DNA from: Epiperipatus broadwayi
Lineage: Eukaryota; Onychophora; Udeonychophora; Euonychophora; Peripatidae
Assembly (NCBI GenBank): GCA_028023455.1
Contig: JAQFVV010000186.1
Location: 1,364,001 to 1,428,000 of the forward strand
DNA length: 64,000 bases
Direction: 5' to 3'
Positions 40,109-52,161 of the stretch are shown here, piece after piece (positions within the stretch are counted from its first letter, which is position 1; every line of letters starts with the position of its first letter). A program made the translations under genes and the position numbers. A model generated the notes under the pieces. It worked only from the letters and a program-made list of their open reading frames with translations. It did not search any database and had not been told where the DNA came from.

Positions 40109-40210
40109 GTCAAGCGTTGGTAGCTGAGTGGTCAGTACAGCCGCCTTAAAGGCAGTTGTCTCGGGTTTGCGGGTTCGCTTCCCGGCCGATGCTTTGACAC
40201 ATGAGAAAAA
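40109..40210 (+). mobile_element. tRNA-derived SINE with 16-bp target duplication
   Basis: AAATCTATCTATTCTA occurs at 40093-40108 and 40211-40226. The body has AAGCGTTGGTAGCTGAGTGG (acceptor 5' side and A box) and GGGTTCGCTTCCCGGCCGAT (B box and acceptor 3' side). The acceptor strands AGCGTTGG and CCGATGCT pair fully if G-T pairs are allowed, so the whole cloverleaf head is preserved. A short TTGACACATGAG segment and an A-run complete about 102 bases. There is no LINE-derived body, so the mobilising partner probably recognises the short tail. Confidence 0.9.
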
Positions 40211-40457
40211 AAATCTATCTATTCTAAACATAAATAGTTTTCACATTTTATCATAATTTCTTGTTAAGGTTATTATTTCAAATGTCTTTTGAGAAATCAT
40301 TGTTAAGTGAATTAGGTTTTAAGAATGCTAAATTGTCATTATACTTACATTGTGTTGGACATTTAATTTATAAAAGATTTCAATTTTTCATTTTGTTATA
40401 TCCTAAATGTTTAGCTGAATTAATTTTATTGTTTTCTAATTGGAAATTTTAGATGTT

Positions 40458-40876
40458 AATCGCACGATCACCATTCTTTATGCTTACACAAGCTGTTTTT
40501 CACAGAGACTAAACTTTCCATACAGTAGCGCCACTCATTGCAAGCCAGAGTAATTAATGGATGCAGGATGATTTAATGCATAAAATCCCTAATTTGTGCC
40601 TACTCATCCAATATCTCCAGACTAGTTTCTAGCTTGTGGTTTTTATCAGTGAGGAACCTTGAATCTGAGAGCACTGCTGGAGGGTTGCATTAGTTCCTAA
40701 GATCTAGGTGCAATGCTCTCAGATCCAAGACTCCTCAGTGATGAAAACTAGAAACTAGTCTGGGGATATTGGATGAGTAGGTACTAGATATGTATTTTAT
40801 GCACAAACCTTCTAGCATTCATTGATTACTCTGCCTTGCACTGAGTGGCGCCACTGTATAGAGTTTAGCCTCAGTG
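40458..40876. mobile_element. Complete foldback of the 'CTAGAAACTAGTCTGG' family
   Basis: The left arm starts with an outer tail (CACGATCACCATTCTTTATG). It runs through ACTTTCCATACAGTAGCGCC to the centre near 40680-40710, where the right arm begins (GATCTAGGTGCAATGCTCTC). The right arm carries CAGTGATGAAAACTAGAAAC and ends near 40872. AATTTTAGATGTT (40445-40457) and AATTTTACATGTT (40877-40889) form a probable 13-bp target duplication with one mismatch. No coding capacity. Confidence 0.75.
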
Positions 40877-41398
40877 AATTTTACATGTTCCATTGTTGTT
40901 AATAAAGCTATAGTTCTGGCACATCTATGCCTCATAATACTGCCACAGCTTACTATATATCAACATGCTGATGACACATAATAATGCATATGAGTCATAG
41001 AAATTTTATGAATTTAATTGTTTGGGAAGGGGGTGATATATGTTATCATTAGTAAAAAAAAAAAAAGATTTCTACATAACAAAATAATACTTTTTTTTTT
41101 TTTTAAATTAATTATGATTATGGGTTTTTTTAAATCAGTATTCAACATTTTTAAGAGGTTTATTTTTTTTTTTTTTAAGATCTACAAAAAAAATAGACTT
41201 TTATAAACAGGATACAATATTTGTTTCATGTTAAATCCAGAATATATCGGTGAACTTGATTATTAAAACCCTTCATTAGTATATATTAATATTTAGTATT
41301 GTAAAGTTTAATATGTTTAACCAAACTGTTTTATTTTTCAATTGTGGTAGTTCTTATTTCTATTTTGTTCACCATTATTTCTTCATCATGTATTATTA

Positions 41399-41710
41399 AT
41401 CATCATCATCATCAACTATTATCAATCCACTGCTGGATGATCTCTCCAAGTTCAATCCATCTTCTCCGATCTTTAGCTTCTCTTTTCCACATCACTCCCG
41501 CACACTTTCTTATTTCATCCACCCATCTCACATGTGGTCACTTTCTGGGTCTTTTACAATCTTTTGGAATCCAGTTTAAGATTTCAATTGTCCACCTATT
41601 ATCATTTCTTCTAGCAATATGTCCAGCCCAACTCCACTTCAGTCTTATTTTTCCAATGAGGTCAGTAACACCTGTTTATTCTCTTACTCATTATTCTCTC
41701 CAAGTGATAA
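41399..41710 (-). pseudogene. LINE 3' end with RT C-terminal tail and (GAT)n tail
   Basis: On the minus strand the frame reads GKIRLKWSWAGHIARRNDNR, then HVRWVDEIRKCAGVMWKREA, then DRRRWIELGEIIQQWIDNS, followed by a stop and GATGATGATGATG. This is the conserved C-terminal tail of many invertebrate LINE polyproteins (W-GHI-RR-D...RW-DEI...AG--W). The frame is intact over about 90 codons, but everything upstream is missing. The plus-strand open frame 41344-41742 is its antisense shadow. Confidence 0.8.
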
Positions 41711-42936
41711 AAAATTCCTATCCATTTAGTAACCCCCTATAAGCAGAAAATATCAAATCTATGTGTAAGAATTAATGATAGTGATAGTAGAAAAAAAAAT
41801 CAATCAATCAATAAGTAAAAAAGTGAATGGTTTTATTGTTCAGGAGTTCAAACCAGTTTTCGTGCTGGAAATGCCAAAACTGAAAATGTTCTATGGATTG
41901 TATGTTTTGAAGTCTGATCCAAACAAGGAAAAAAAGTCCACTCAATTAAATAAACTTTCATCCAAGTGATTTAAAAATATCTGTGGTGTTAATATTCTGA
42001 ACAGAACAAGATTTTTAAAAAAAATTGCATAAAATTATATAAAGTCAATGTGTCTGTGTGGGTAAGATAAGTAATGATATAGTCGAATTTTATCATGAAA
42101 ATTCTAAAGAAATATTTTTACTAAAAGTTCTATTATACGCACGTAAATGTTTTATTAAATACACCTAATATTTTTTTATTTCATTTCTTTTATCTAAATA
42201 ATAAATAGTTATTAATCCTATGTTATTATAAAATATAAAAGTTATGAATTTGATAAAAATAATTACATTTAAATATCAACAACACTGTTTTAGTTTTGTT
42301 AGATTAGCACCTGTTGAATAGGAAAGCTAAACATTTGACATAAGTGAACTGAAAAAATTATGAATATTTATAAGTTTATACTTTATCATAGTATTTTAGT
42401 ACGCGGAAAAGTAGAAATTTCTTCTAGCAAGCCTACGGATTAGATATTTATCTTTCTTATTTACATTTTGTAGATATTGTACGGGTATATTTTATTTATT
42501 ATCAAACCGCAGACATATAAAATAGAACATCTTAATAAATACAGAACAATCTACTGAAGGTTAATTGGTTTTTATTCAGGTATAACTAAAGGAAAAGAAA
42601 ATCAGCTTAAAAAAAAAACAACATTCATTAACTTCATTTATATGAAATGATGGAATGCGTTACTTATTATTCTAAACAAGTTTTCAGTTGAAAACGTCTA
42701 CAATAAAATGTCAGTTTATTTTACTTTTGAAATCACATTTCATTTTAATAGATGTCATTTATACAACCAAAACAAAACGTTACATAAATAAAAGAGTTGG
42801 AGAAGGGTGGGGATGGTATTAAAATGTATATTAAAAAAAAATCAAACGTCTTATATATAAGTAAAAACATTTATATATATATATATTATAAAAATCTAAT
42901 TTAATATTTGGCTTAATTTTTATTACAGAAAAGAAT

Positions 42937-43019
42937 TACCCCCCCCCTCGTGTCTAAGCATCGGCCGGGAAGCGAACCTGCAAATCCGGGACAAGTGACC
43001 ACTCGACCACCAACGCTTG
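42937..43019 (-). mobile_element. tRNA-derived SINE with poly-G instead of poly-A tail
   Basis: On the minus strand: CAAGCGTTGGTGGTCGAGTG (A box), GGTTCGCTTCCCGGCCGATG (B box and acceptor), then CTTAGACACGAGGGGGGGGG where other copies have ACACATGAGAAAAA. TTTTATTACA at 42917-42926 and 43027-43036 forms a likely target duplication of 10 bp or slightly more. Confidence 0.8.
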
Positions 43020-43614
43020 ATTTTTTTTTTATTACAATTTTTTTGGGAAATTTTCAAATGATTCTTATTTTTATTCGTATTTTTTCAGTCTAAAATAAAT
43101 TACAACCATTTGAAGTAAAAGTATATAATTATACTCTTTATAATAAAAGGAAATAAAAGGAAAGGTGATAAATTAACTAAACCAAAAATGATTAATGTAC
43201 AAATGATAAAAAAACAAATTAATTACGAAAAGTTTTGATAAAATATTGCAAGAACAAAATACGAATAGGAATGAAATTGAAATACAGTTCTACAATTTTT
43301 GAGATTGTAGATAAGATCAGACCAAACTGCCATAAAACCACTCATTTCACAAACTATCATAAAAAACAAATAGAATATGGAAGAATAAGAAACTTAGAAA
43401 AATCAGATGCTAAAATGCAGTAAAAAATGAAAACAGGTTAAAGTGACTCTCTTATATTTATTTTACTATTAATGAAGTGATAGTCATCAATCTTAAAAAA
43501 AGCTTATAAAAATAAATAAATTAATTAAAGTTCTGGGTGACATTATGTTTAGAAAACAATGCCATTTCATCAAATAAGATTGTGTAGGATATATACATAA
43601 TCATAATTTCTAAC

Positions 43615-43823
43615 CATAATTGATCCACTGCAGGATGGTATTTTCAATTTCAATCCATCTTCTTTGACTTCTAGCCTCTCTTTTCCATATTACCCCAGCA
43701 CACTTTCTTATTTCATCGATCCATCTCACATGATCTCTTTCTAGGTCTTTCACAATCATTTGGAATCCAGTTTAAGATTTTAAGTTTCCATCTATTATCA
43801 TTTCTTCTAGCAATATATACATA
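43615..43823 (-). pseudogene. Diverged LINE 3' tail
   Basis: On the minus strand it aligns base-for-base with the 41.4 kb copy (shared phrases include GGATTCCAAA, AAGAAAGTGTGCTGG and CCTGCAGTGGATCAATTATG). Frameshifts break the peptide. The terminal GAT run is reduced. The 5' truncation lies near the position where the 41.4 kb copy reads ATATTGCTAGAAG. Confidence 0.75.
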
Positions 43824-44330
43824 TAGTTAATGTTTCTAAAGTGAAATGTTCTCATTTTTTGCAGTTCTTAAGGTTCAGCAAAAAGCTGCTACCGGAATGC
43901 TCAATCTTCTCAAATCTTATTAATATTTACATAGATATAAACATGGTGTAAAAAAAATTAAGAAATGGGTTTAGAGATTATAGTCTGAAAATGTTTTTGC
44001 TTAGCATTAGTTAATCATTACATGGAATAAGATGCAAATCCAGTCATAAAAAATACAAGAAATGAGATATGATATCTGTCAAATAACTGAGAAAATTTAT
44101 TCATTGACAGATAGATTTGTTATTAAGACTCAATTTTGGAAAAAGAATAAAACATTAAGCTGGAAATTACAAAATAGCAGCAAAAATTATTAATATTTTT
44201 ATATTCATGTTGTTGGTCAGGAATATGTTTAATAGAATAAAGATCATGACTTATAAAACAATTATGAATAGTTATGGTGCAAAGACATAGAAAAAATATG
44301 ATAAATTATTCTCAATTGAAGTTGTTTTAA

Positions 44331-44402
44331 ACCACTAAACATCACATGATCACCACTCTGGCATGCACTGAGTGGCGCTACTGTATGGAGAGTTTTGCTT
44401 CT
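44331..44402 (+). mobile_element. Deleted 'CTAGAAACTAGTCTGG' family remnant
   Basis: The inverted outer tail (AACCACTAAACATCACATGA) is joined directly to the 3' end of a unit (GCACTGAGTGGCGCTACTGT, then ATGGAGAGTTTTG). The whole core, including the GAAAC box, is gone. It resembles the junction at 31133-31207. Confidence 0.7.
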
Positions 44403-44458
44403 ATGTCTAGAGTTGTTTTCTAGATAAGATCATTGAAAAATTAAAGATAACAAATGAT

Positions 44459-44492
44459 GATGATGATGATGATGATAATAATAATAATAATA
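44459..44492. repeat. (GAT)n-(AAT)n microsatellite
   Basis: About eight GAT units followed by about five AAT units, 0.3 kb upstream of the larger PLE foldback. Confidence 0.9.
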
Positions 44493-44869
44493 AAAAATAA
44501 TGAGTTTTTTTAAAAAAAAAACAATTGTGGTTGAAATCATAGAAAAAAAATTGAGATTATAGAAAAAACTTTAGCTAAAGCTTTCATTTTTAGTGGAGAT
44601 CTGAAATTGTTTATATTTTGATTTATGAGATTGTAGGCATTTTATTTTTGTGCTTAAAATTATTATACTTGCACATAAACATATTCTGTAACAATTAAAT
44701 ATTTAAAAATCTCATTAAATCTATATGTATATATAACAATAAAAATAATAAATATAATGATAATTAACCATTATATACAGTCTTTCAACCTGCAGAAGTA
44801 CTTTCAGTTAATTCCTTAGCCCTCCTCAACTGCCATTAAATTTAAAAAACAAAATGGAAGCAAATGTCA

Positions 44870-45448
44870 TCAACTCAAATCCCATGAATCCCAAATTTTA
44901 ATGTTAGCAGCTTGCCTATTAATTATTTTCAATTTATTTCTATTTATTAAAATTACCTCCTTAATTTTTTTTATTCTAATTTCTCTTTTCATGAAGAATC
45001 TTGACACTTCTAATATCAAACTTAAATTTATATTTATATGTTCTTTCTTAATCCAAAAAACTGAAGCCATCATTAAATTATTATTATTTTTACTTTTCAC
45101 ATATTTGTATAACAATTTATGCTTCTTTAATCTTTTTTCAAAACTGTACCTGGATTTACCTATATATGATAACATACATCCATAAAAAATTTGATACACA
45201 ACATTACTTTTCTGCTTGACATGTATAACATTTTTAGAATTATTCACTAACTTATTAACAATATTTGTAACAGAAAATAAAACATTGAACACATCCTTAT
45301 GTACATTCTGGAAAAATTTCACTTGAGCATTTGAAATATATGGAATAAATATCCATTTTTTATTATTAATCTTCAACTTCTTTAAATCATTATAATTTTT
45401 TTTCAAATTTATATAAAGTATTGTTAAAAAGAGTTTTAATGATTTCAA
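44870..45448 (-). pseudogene. PLE GIY-YIG endonuclease domain, 5'-truncated but open
   Basis: 192 residues in one open frame. GIY-YIG signatures are in order: VYQ at residues 84-86 (in place of GIY), YIG at 95-97, an arginine-rich helix RYSFEKRLKKH at 100-110, IKEVILINRNK with the probable catalytic glutamate at 164, and NRQ at 177-179, ending IWDSWDLS. The KQKSNVVYQIFYGC context matches the linker that joins RT and endonuclease in Penelope-like elements. The RT itself is missing, and residues 1-35 run through the palindrome centre, so the apparent start is artificial. The plus-strand frame 44901-45185 is antisense. Confidence 0.75.
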
Positions 45449-45945
45449 AGAGTTGAAGATTGATAATAAAAAGTGGATATGTATTCCATATATTTCAAAT
45501 GCTCAAGTGAAATTATTTAAGGAAGGATTTGTTTAATGTTTCATTTTGTATCACAAATAGTGTTAATAAGTTAGTGAATAATTCTAAAAATTCATATCTG
45601 TCAAGCAGAAAAGTAATGTTGTGTACCAATTTTTTGTGGATGTGTGTTATTATATATAGGTGAATCAAGGTGCAGTATTAAAAAAGATTAAAGAAGCATG
45701 AATTGTTATATAAGCATATGAAAAGTAAAAATAATAATGATTTAATGACTGTTACAGTTTTTTTGGATCATGAAAGAACATGTAAATATAAATTTAAGAT
45801 ATTGAAAATGTTAAGGTTCTTCATGAAGAAAGAAACCATAATAAAAGACAAATTAAGGAGGCAATTTTAATAAGTAGAAATAAATGAATATAACTAATAG
45901 ACAAGGTGTTAATGTTAAAATTTGGGATTCATGGGATTTGAGTTG
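45437..45945 (+). pseudogene. PLE GIY-YIG endonuclease, frameshifted partner copy
   Basis: Inverted partner of the previous feature. Recognisable blocks in different frames are KELKIDNKKWICIPYISNAQ, VKQKSNVVYQFF, a degraded YIG region, RLKKHELLYKHM and KIWDSWDLS equivalents (AAAATTTGGGATTCATGGG). At least three frameshifts and several stops are present, so this copy has decayed further than the minus copy. Confidence 0.7.
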
Positions 45946-46370
45946 ATATTTGCTTTCATTTTGTTTTTTGAATTTATCAGCAGTTGTGGAGGATTAAGGA
46001 ATTAATTGAAAGTACTTCTGCAGATTACAAGACTTATATAATAGTTAATTACCATTATATTAATTATTTTTAATTAATGGACATTTTATTTGTATATATA
46101 TATATATTATTTTTAGGAACTTATAGAAACAAACAATAAAATATAAAACTTTAGTAGTCCTCAAAGTTGGTCCAGAGATTATACACAATTAACACTAATT
46201 TTTACTAATGTATTCTGTTTCAATCTAAATAAAATTTTCACTTATGATGTAACTGGGCAACAACCAATAAACACTGGTAATGCAAAATGAAACTATATGA
46301 TCTAGTAAAACATTAATATTAATTTAATTTACATTTAAATTATTCAGTTTTGATATGATATAGGTCAGAC

Positions 46371-46574
46371 AACTACTATTACTACCACTACCACCACCAC
46401 CACCACTACTATCACTACCACTACTACTACTACTAATTACTACCACCACTATGACTACAACTACCACAACTACTATCACTACTACTACCACTACTACTAC
46501 TACCACCACCATTACTACCACTACTACTACTACTACTACTACCACTATTACTACTACTACTACTACTACTACTA

Positions 46575-46608
<34 letters not shown>

Positions 46609-46664
46609 ACTACTATTACTACTACTATTACTACTACTACTACTACTATTATTATTATTATAAT
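46371..46664. repeat. ACT/ACC/ATT trinucleotide array
   Basis: About 290 bases of ACT units with scattered ACC and ATT variants. The long frames it generates (poly-threonine on plus, poly-valine on minus) are artefacts. It begins about 340 bases beyond the PLE pair. Confidence 0.95.
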
Positions 46665-49040
46665 GTTGTTTCAGCTTGTATTATCAGTAACAATTGGTTG
46701 TCGTCAATTTACATTATATCTGAAAACCTCATCTAGATTATTAGTTGAAAAATCACTTAAAATTTAAGGTTTTTTGTATATATATCAGCTAAAGGGATAA
46801 ATATGCCAATACGTTTATTTGTTGAAGAAAATAACCCATTATTAAAAGTAAAAAGTCATAAAAGAACAGATGAATTTCATTGAATAACTGGAAAGGGATG
46901 ATAAGTTTCAAAGAATATCTGTAGTCATAATTTTAAATGCTTAATGATAGAGTTAAGCTTTTAAAGATAAAAATAAAATATATTGATATTTAATAGAAAA
47001 ATTTTCAAATAGTTCACTTAATAAATCTTTAAAAAATAAATAAATATAATGCAACTATTTTAAATATTCAATTTGTACAAAGCAATTTATAATTGTTTAT
47101 TAAAAAGAGGATTTGACACTAAAATTATTTATAATGATACAATAAATTCATAATTAAAATGTAATCAATTATTTTTTTTAGATATGCTTATATTAATACA
47201 CAGTACGAAAGGTAAATTTTAATGTTAAAAGTAAAATGAAGTATTTAATGATGATATGTTTACATTTCAAAATATTTACATCTTGTTCATTTATTATTAA
47301 ATACTTTTTTTTATTGTTAAAATAAAAGATTTAAGTTGGCTCATGCCTGTTGTTAAAACTAGTGCTTATGAAAAAAATATTTTTAAAACTTTATTTTTTA
47401 AAAATTAAAATTTAATATAATTGTTTTTCCAGTGTTTAACATTATAATTTCTATTTTATAAATGTCCGTTGGAAGTATAATAATAGAGAGGATAAACTAT
47501 AGCTTTGACTGTAATAAAAATTTACGTTACACATTAAGGTTTGCAATATAAATGGTAATATTAGGTTTACCATTATGATAAATTATGTAGTTTAATTAAA
47601 GTGTATATATTAGCAGTATTAATAGAAAATACAATGAATGTTCTAAATAATTGGAATTGTTTGATTAATGTAAATGTAACAAAGTGCTTGATCTTAGATA
47701 AAATTTTAATTTTATTTAGACAGGGTGGCAGTTGTTTGAATAAGTTGTTTGTGTTTTTGTTCTTGTTTATTTATTTATTTTTTTGATGGTGAGATTTTGA
47801 TTCCAATACTTGGCTTTGTTTGGGTTAAACTTGAGGCTATCCAATTTCTGGCAAGCCGGCAAGTCTACCATTTTGGAAATTTCTTTTTTTCACTATTGCA
47901 CAACATCAAAATGTATCCAGACATGAGTTTGAACCTGCCTCTGCAAAATTGGTTGGTACTGAGAGGTACAATGTTAAACATAAGGTAAAGGAAACTTACC
48001 TCATAGTGGAAGTCTTTTTCACCATTAATTGCAAAGAATCATGTTTTGCTATACCAAAAGATGGGTTAATTGACTCATTTGCATAAGGTTTGCATATTGT
48101 ACATATATAATGATTCCAATGAGAGAGTCATAACAGGCTATAATTATGAGAAATACACTTTTTAGAAAGTGCTTAGCCATTTTAATTTGTTGACTACAAT
48201 TAATTTGCTAATTTATACAGCTTTACGTTATCTGTGTGTTAGCACAATTTTATTATTATTAAAATGAAAAATAAATACTCATTCACCAAGCGCTTTTGGT
48301 ATTTTTTATTTAAAAATTTAGTATTCTGTGTAATATTTATATACATGTTGAATATATTACATTTGGAACAAAGTTGGTGATTTATTTATCTGTTATTCTT
48401 AACTAATCTTCCTATGTTTTACCTTCTTCTTTTGTCTTATGTATAAAATTTATTAATTAATAATTTACTTTTAAAAATAACTTTAATTATCTTCTCTTCA
48501 CTATATTTCATATTAATTATTAATTTTTAATAACCACTTTTGTGAAATATAGCTAGATTTTTTTTTTGTAAAAAATAAAGCTTTTTATGTTAGTCACTGT
48601 TTTCTATTGTTTTATAAATCATTTAATATTTTTATTTTCAAATATATATCTAGTTTTTTTTGTATGTGAATATATATTAATGATATTTTTAATCACACTT
48701 ATGTTATTTTAGTCGTTTCAATTGAATTACCTATTTTTCTAATATGTTTTTTTCATTTCTTATTTATTTCATATATTACATTTATTTATTTTTATTGGTT
48801 TTTGTTACTTAATAAAGTTATCACCTTCTTCTCTCTTATTATGTTTATTATTTTTGTATTTCGTTTGTTTAATTATATATATTTATAGTTACTTAAAAAT
48901 CCAGAAGATAAAATTAAAATATAGAAAAATATTTTGACTAATTTGTCATGTATATGAAAAGTTTAAAAAGTAAAAATCTTATTATAATGTACTTAAAATT
49001 ATATAGTGTTTTTATTATTTAAAAATATAATTAATATTTT
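46665..49040. other. AT-rich DNA without supported genes
   Basis: Frames at 47601-47786 and 47749-47988 have no recognisable domain. A segment at 47925-47985 contains TGAACCTGCC, which read on the minus strand resembles a B box (GGCAGGTTCAAACTC), possibly a relic tRNA-like SINE. Confidence 0.4.
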
Positions 49041-49057
49041 TTATAAACAAAGTAATA

Positions 49058-50218
49058 TAGGGTATATGAGCACAGACTTTCACACCACCCACCTCTCTCC
49101 ACTCTATCTAATAACACTGATACACCTAAACACATATATGCTGAAAAGATAAATAATCACCAATATACGTATTTCATGCTAAACCAGCAATCATCAGTTG
49201 GTCCAGACTATCATCTTTACACACATATATAGTATAAGTGCTCTGATATATATTAAGATAGACTATTCTCATAGTTTAATGGACAGGCTTCAATCCACTC
49301 CACACTCCAACTCTTCAACCATCCATCCAATTGAAAATCTGATGATGGAATGCTCAAAGGCCACCCTGAGGCTGAGATTATTGTCTCAGGGTGGCCTTTG
49401 AGCATTCCATCATCAGATTTTCAATTGGATGGACGGTTGAAGAGTTGGAGTGTGGAGTGGATTGAAGCCTGTCCATTAAACTATGAGAATAGTCTATCTT
49501 AATATATATCTGAGCACTTATACTATATATGTGTGTAAAGATGATAGTCTGGACCAACTGATGATTGCTGGTTTAGCATGAAATACGTATATTGGTGATT
49601 ATTTATCTTTTCAGCATATATGTGTTTAGGTGTATCAGTGTTATTAGATATAGTGGAGAGAGATGGGTGGTGTGAAAGTCTGTGCTCATATACCCTATAT
49701 TACATATATATAGCCACAGATATATAACAAGCCTGTGTTTCAGTTATTACATTATAGAGATGTCTGCCCATCCTTGCATATGTATTAAATGGATTATGTC
49801 CTGTACATGTGGGGTTCAGATTGACCTTAGGTCAACATGGGTGTGACAATAATCTCAGCCTCAGGGTGGCCTTTGAGCATTCCATCATCAGATTTTCAAT
49901 TGGATGGACGGTTGAAGAGTTGGAGTGTGGAGTGGATTGAAGCCTGTCCATTAAACTATGAGAATAGTCTATCTTAATATATATCTGAGCACTTATACTA
50001 TATATGTGTGTAAAGATGATAGTCTGGACCAACTGATGATTGCTGGTTTAGCATGAAATATGTATATTGGTGATTATTTATCTTTTCAGCATATATGTGT
50101 TTAGGTGTATCAGTGTTATTAGATAGAGTGGAGAGAGGTGGGTGGTGTGAAAGTCTGTGCTCATATACCCTATATTACATATATATAGCCACAGGTATAT
50201 AACAAGCCTGTGTTTCAG
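49058..50218. mobile_element. Three-unit foldback with 17-bp target duplication
   Basis: TTATAAACAAAGTAATA occurs at 49041-49057 and 50219-50235. Inside, a plus unit (49058-49377) meets an inverted unit (about 49390-49740) at GCTGAGATTATTGTCTCAGG. A spacer (about 49741-49850) then leads into a second unit in the same minus orientation (49851-50218). Units share CACTGATACACC, GCTGAAAAGATAAATAATC, AATGGACAGGCTTCAATCCA and GGCCACCCTGAGGCTGAG. The units are nearly identical, so the insertion is young. Frames 49198-49401 and 49832-50032 are the same repeat-derived frame on opposite strands. Confidence 0.85.
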
Positions 50219-51105
50219 TTATAAACAAAGTAATAAAATATGTTAAAATAAATGCATAATTTATAAACCTGTGGTCATATAACAAAATATATTAAATAAT
50301 ATAGTTATAAAATACTAGTATATATTTAAAATATTTATATAATTCTGAAAAATATGTAGTAGATATGTAAAAATAATGTAGAGGCTGATATTAATGATAT
50401 ATATATTCATATATAGAGTTTTAAAGTTATTTTTTAAAAAGACTTTAACTTAGAAATTCTGTTTTTGTTAAGGTCAAGGGTTGTAATTGACTTTTAAAAT
50501 ATTTTTATTAATGGACCATTTTTAAATTTTTTGATGTGTTAACAATCTGTAATAATGCAATATAGCAATGAAATATTTTAATGTTGGCCAAATATTGTCT
50601 AATCTAACAGTGTTGATCAACTAAATTTCAAAGGTTGATATTACTTCAGTAAGTTTCTAGTGCTGCATACAAGATGGCAATATTTTTTTTAAAGAAAAAG
50701 CTTACATTAAAAAGCATTTATGCTAAGATAATAAAAAAAACAAATATGAATTTTTCTTCATTGCAAAAGTTGCTGTTTTTAAAGCAGATGAAATTTTAAT
50801 TTCTTTTGATTGTAACAGATTTTTTTTTTTGAAACAAAACAATATGGAATTGATTTTTAATATGTGTAAATTTCTTTTTAAATATTACATAGACTGTGAT
50901 ATTGTTTTTATTGTCCACTTAAAATTTCGTTTGTTTTCTCATCCCTGATGTTCGCCTCGAGATGTCATTAACTTCCTCCTATTTGGAAAGATTTCTTTAA
51001 AAAACATTCTTAAATTTAACATTTTTGCTATTGGTGGGATTTTTAATGTTTTATTCAAACCAGTGATTGTAGCGCCTCTACAACCCTCTTTCTACCTTTT
51101 TATAA

Positions 51106-51140
51106 CTCTGTGGATGGCTTGTGTGACCAAGTCGAAACGT
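51106..51140 (+). other. Solitary hammerhead-like core motif
   Basis: GGATGGCTTGTGTGACCAAG is followed by TCGAAACGTCAG. CTTG and CAAG can pair between the two boxes. The following ATTAAAAGTTTTTAACACGG resembles the 3' continuation of an element end. No inverted partner is seen in the 50236-52161 interval, which otherwise holds no supported gene. Confidence 0.35.
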
Positions 51141-52161
51141 CAGTATATTGATATTAAAAGTTTTTAACACGGATGAACCCGCAAAATATGTATTTTATAT
51201 ATATATCAAACACAATTCACTCTTTTTGTATTTAAGTTGAAATAAAAGTGTAAGACATTTAGGAATTATTTAGATCAATCTCTAGTAGCAAAAAATAATG
51301 ATTGAATTAATTTTATAATATTCCATGCTTTCAATTTAAGTTAAATATATAAAAACTAATTATGGTTGAAGTAAGAATTATTTTTGGCTTTTTAATGAAC
51401 AGTAAATAAAAGTGTTTATTATAACATTTTTTATATATAGGTAGATATTATCGTTTAATTTTTAATTGTTGTATAAAATATTTTATATATAGATGTAATA
51501 ATTTGAAATGCAAAAATAAAATATCTGAAGTTGATAACCAACCATTTTAATGCAATGTGTTAATTTAATGTATGTATTAAGTGATAAATTTTTACACTTG
51601 TTATTAGAAAGAATTGATATTTAATCCAAACACATCTAATTTTAAAAAGTGAGATATCTGAGATATCATATATTAAGAAAGATCACCTGATTGAAAAAAG
51701 TATAATAAATATGATGCTCTCATATATGAATTCTTGCATGCTTTTTAAGGATACCTATAGTCTAAAAGACCAAATTATAGTTGACAAAAAATATAACAAA
51801 AAATATTGCCATTACTATGAATTTTAATGCACAAGTCCAAAACATTATTTTTTTAAAAAAATGTTGATCACATATATTACAAATGTATGATCAATGTATA
51901 ATCTATTCACTTTTTTATTTTTGATAAGAAACATCACAAGTAGAAGAAACTATGCCACCAACATATAAATATAAAGTTATAGTTATTCAAATAACTTTTT
52001 GCAAGAAAAGCACATAAAAGATTGATCATTTGTTCTATTTTTTAGAATCATTTAATTAGAAAGATTTAAGAACTTCTTATCAGTTCATTGAGAAAATAAG
52101 TGCGAGATGCTATATATGATAATCAAATATGTTATATATTATAACTACATATACATGTAAG

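Larger units (their letters stand above)
44775..46030. mobile_element. Head-to-head pair of Penelope-like element 3' ends, large
   Basis: The left arm (minus, about 44775-45392) and the right arm (plus, about 45437-46030) are inverted copies of one PLE 3' region with a loop of about 45 bases. Outer ends pair: CTGCAGAAGTACTTTC on the left and GAAAGTACTTCTGCAG on the right. Both arms contain the GIY-YIG endonuclease; the left is open and the right is broken. The inner junction pairs at TTATTATTAATCTTCAACTTC and its complement. The arms differ far more than those at 26.4-27.1 kb, so this is an older event of the same type, probably from a different PLE lineage because the 3' untranslated sequences differ. 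Confidence 0.8.

Noticed and set aside
40109-40210. A functional tRNA gene
   Set aside because: The head folds as a tRNA, but the target duplications, extra tail, A-run and several copies show it is a SINE.
41344-41742. 132-residue plus-strand frame rich in histidine, serine and leucine
   Set aside because: Antisense of the minus-strand LINE C-terminal tail, which is the recognisable reading.
44901-45185. 94-residue hydrophobic plus-strand frame
   Set aside because: Antisense of the GIY-YIG endonuclease remnant.
46324-46663. Poly-valine and poly-threonine open frames
   Set aside because: By-products of the ACT/ACC trinucleotide array on the two strands.
47749-47988. 79-residue frame with some G+C enrichment
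   Set aside because: No domain, no splice signals, and it overlaps a possible relic tRNA-like SINE on the other strand.
49198-50032. Matching 66-67 residue frames on opposite strands
   Set aside because: Same repeat unit in inverted orientation; no sign of coding constraint.
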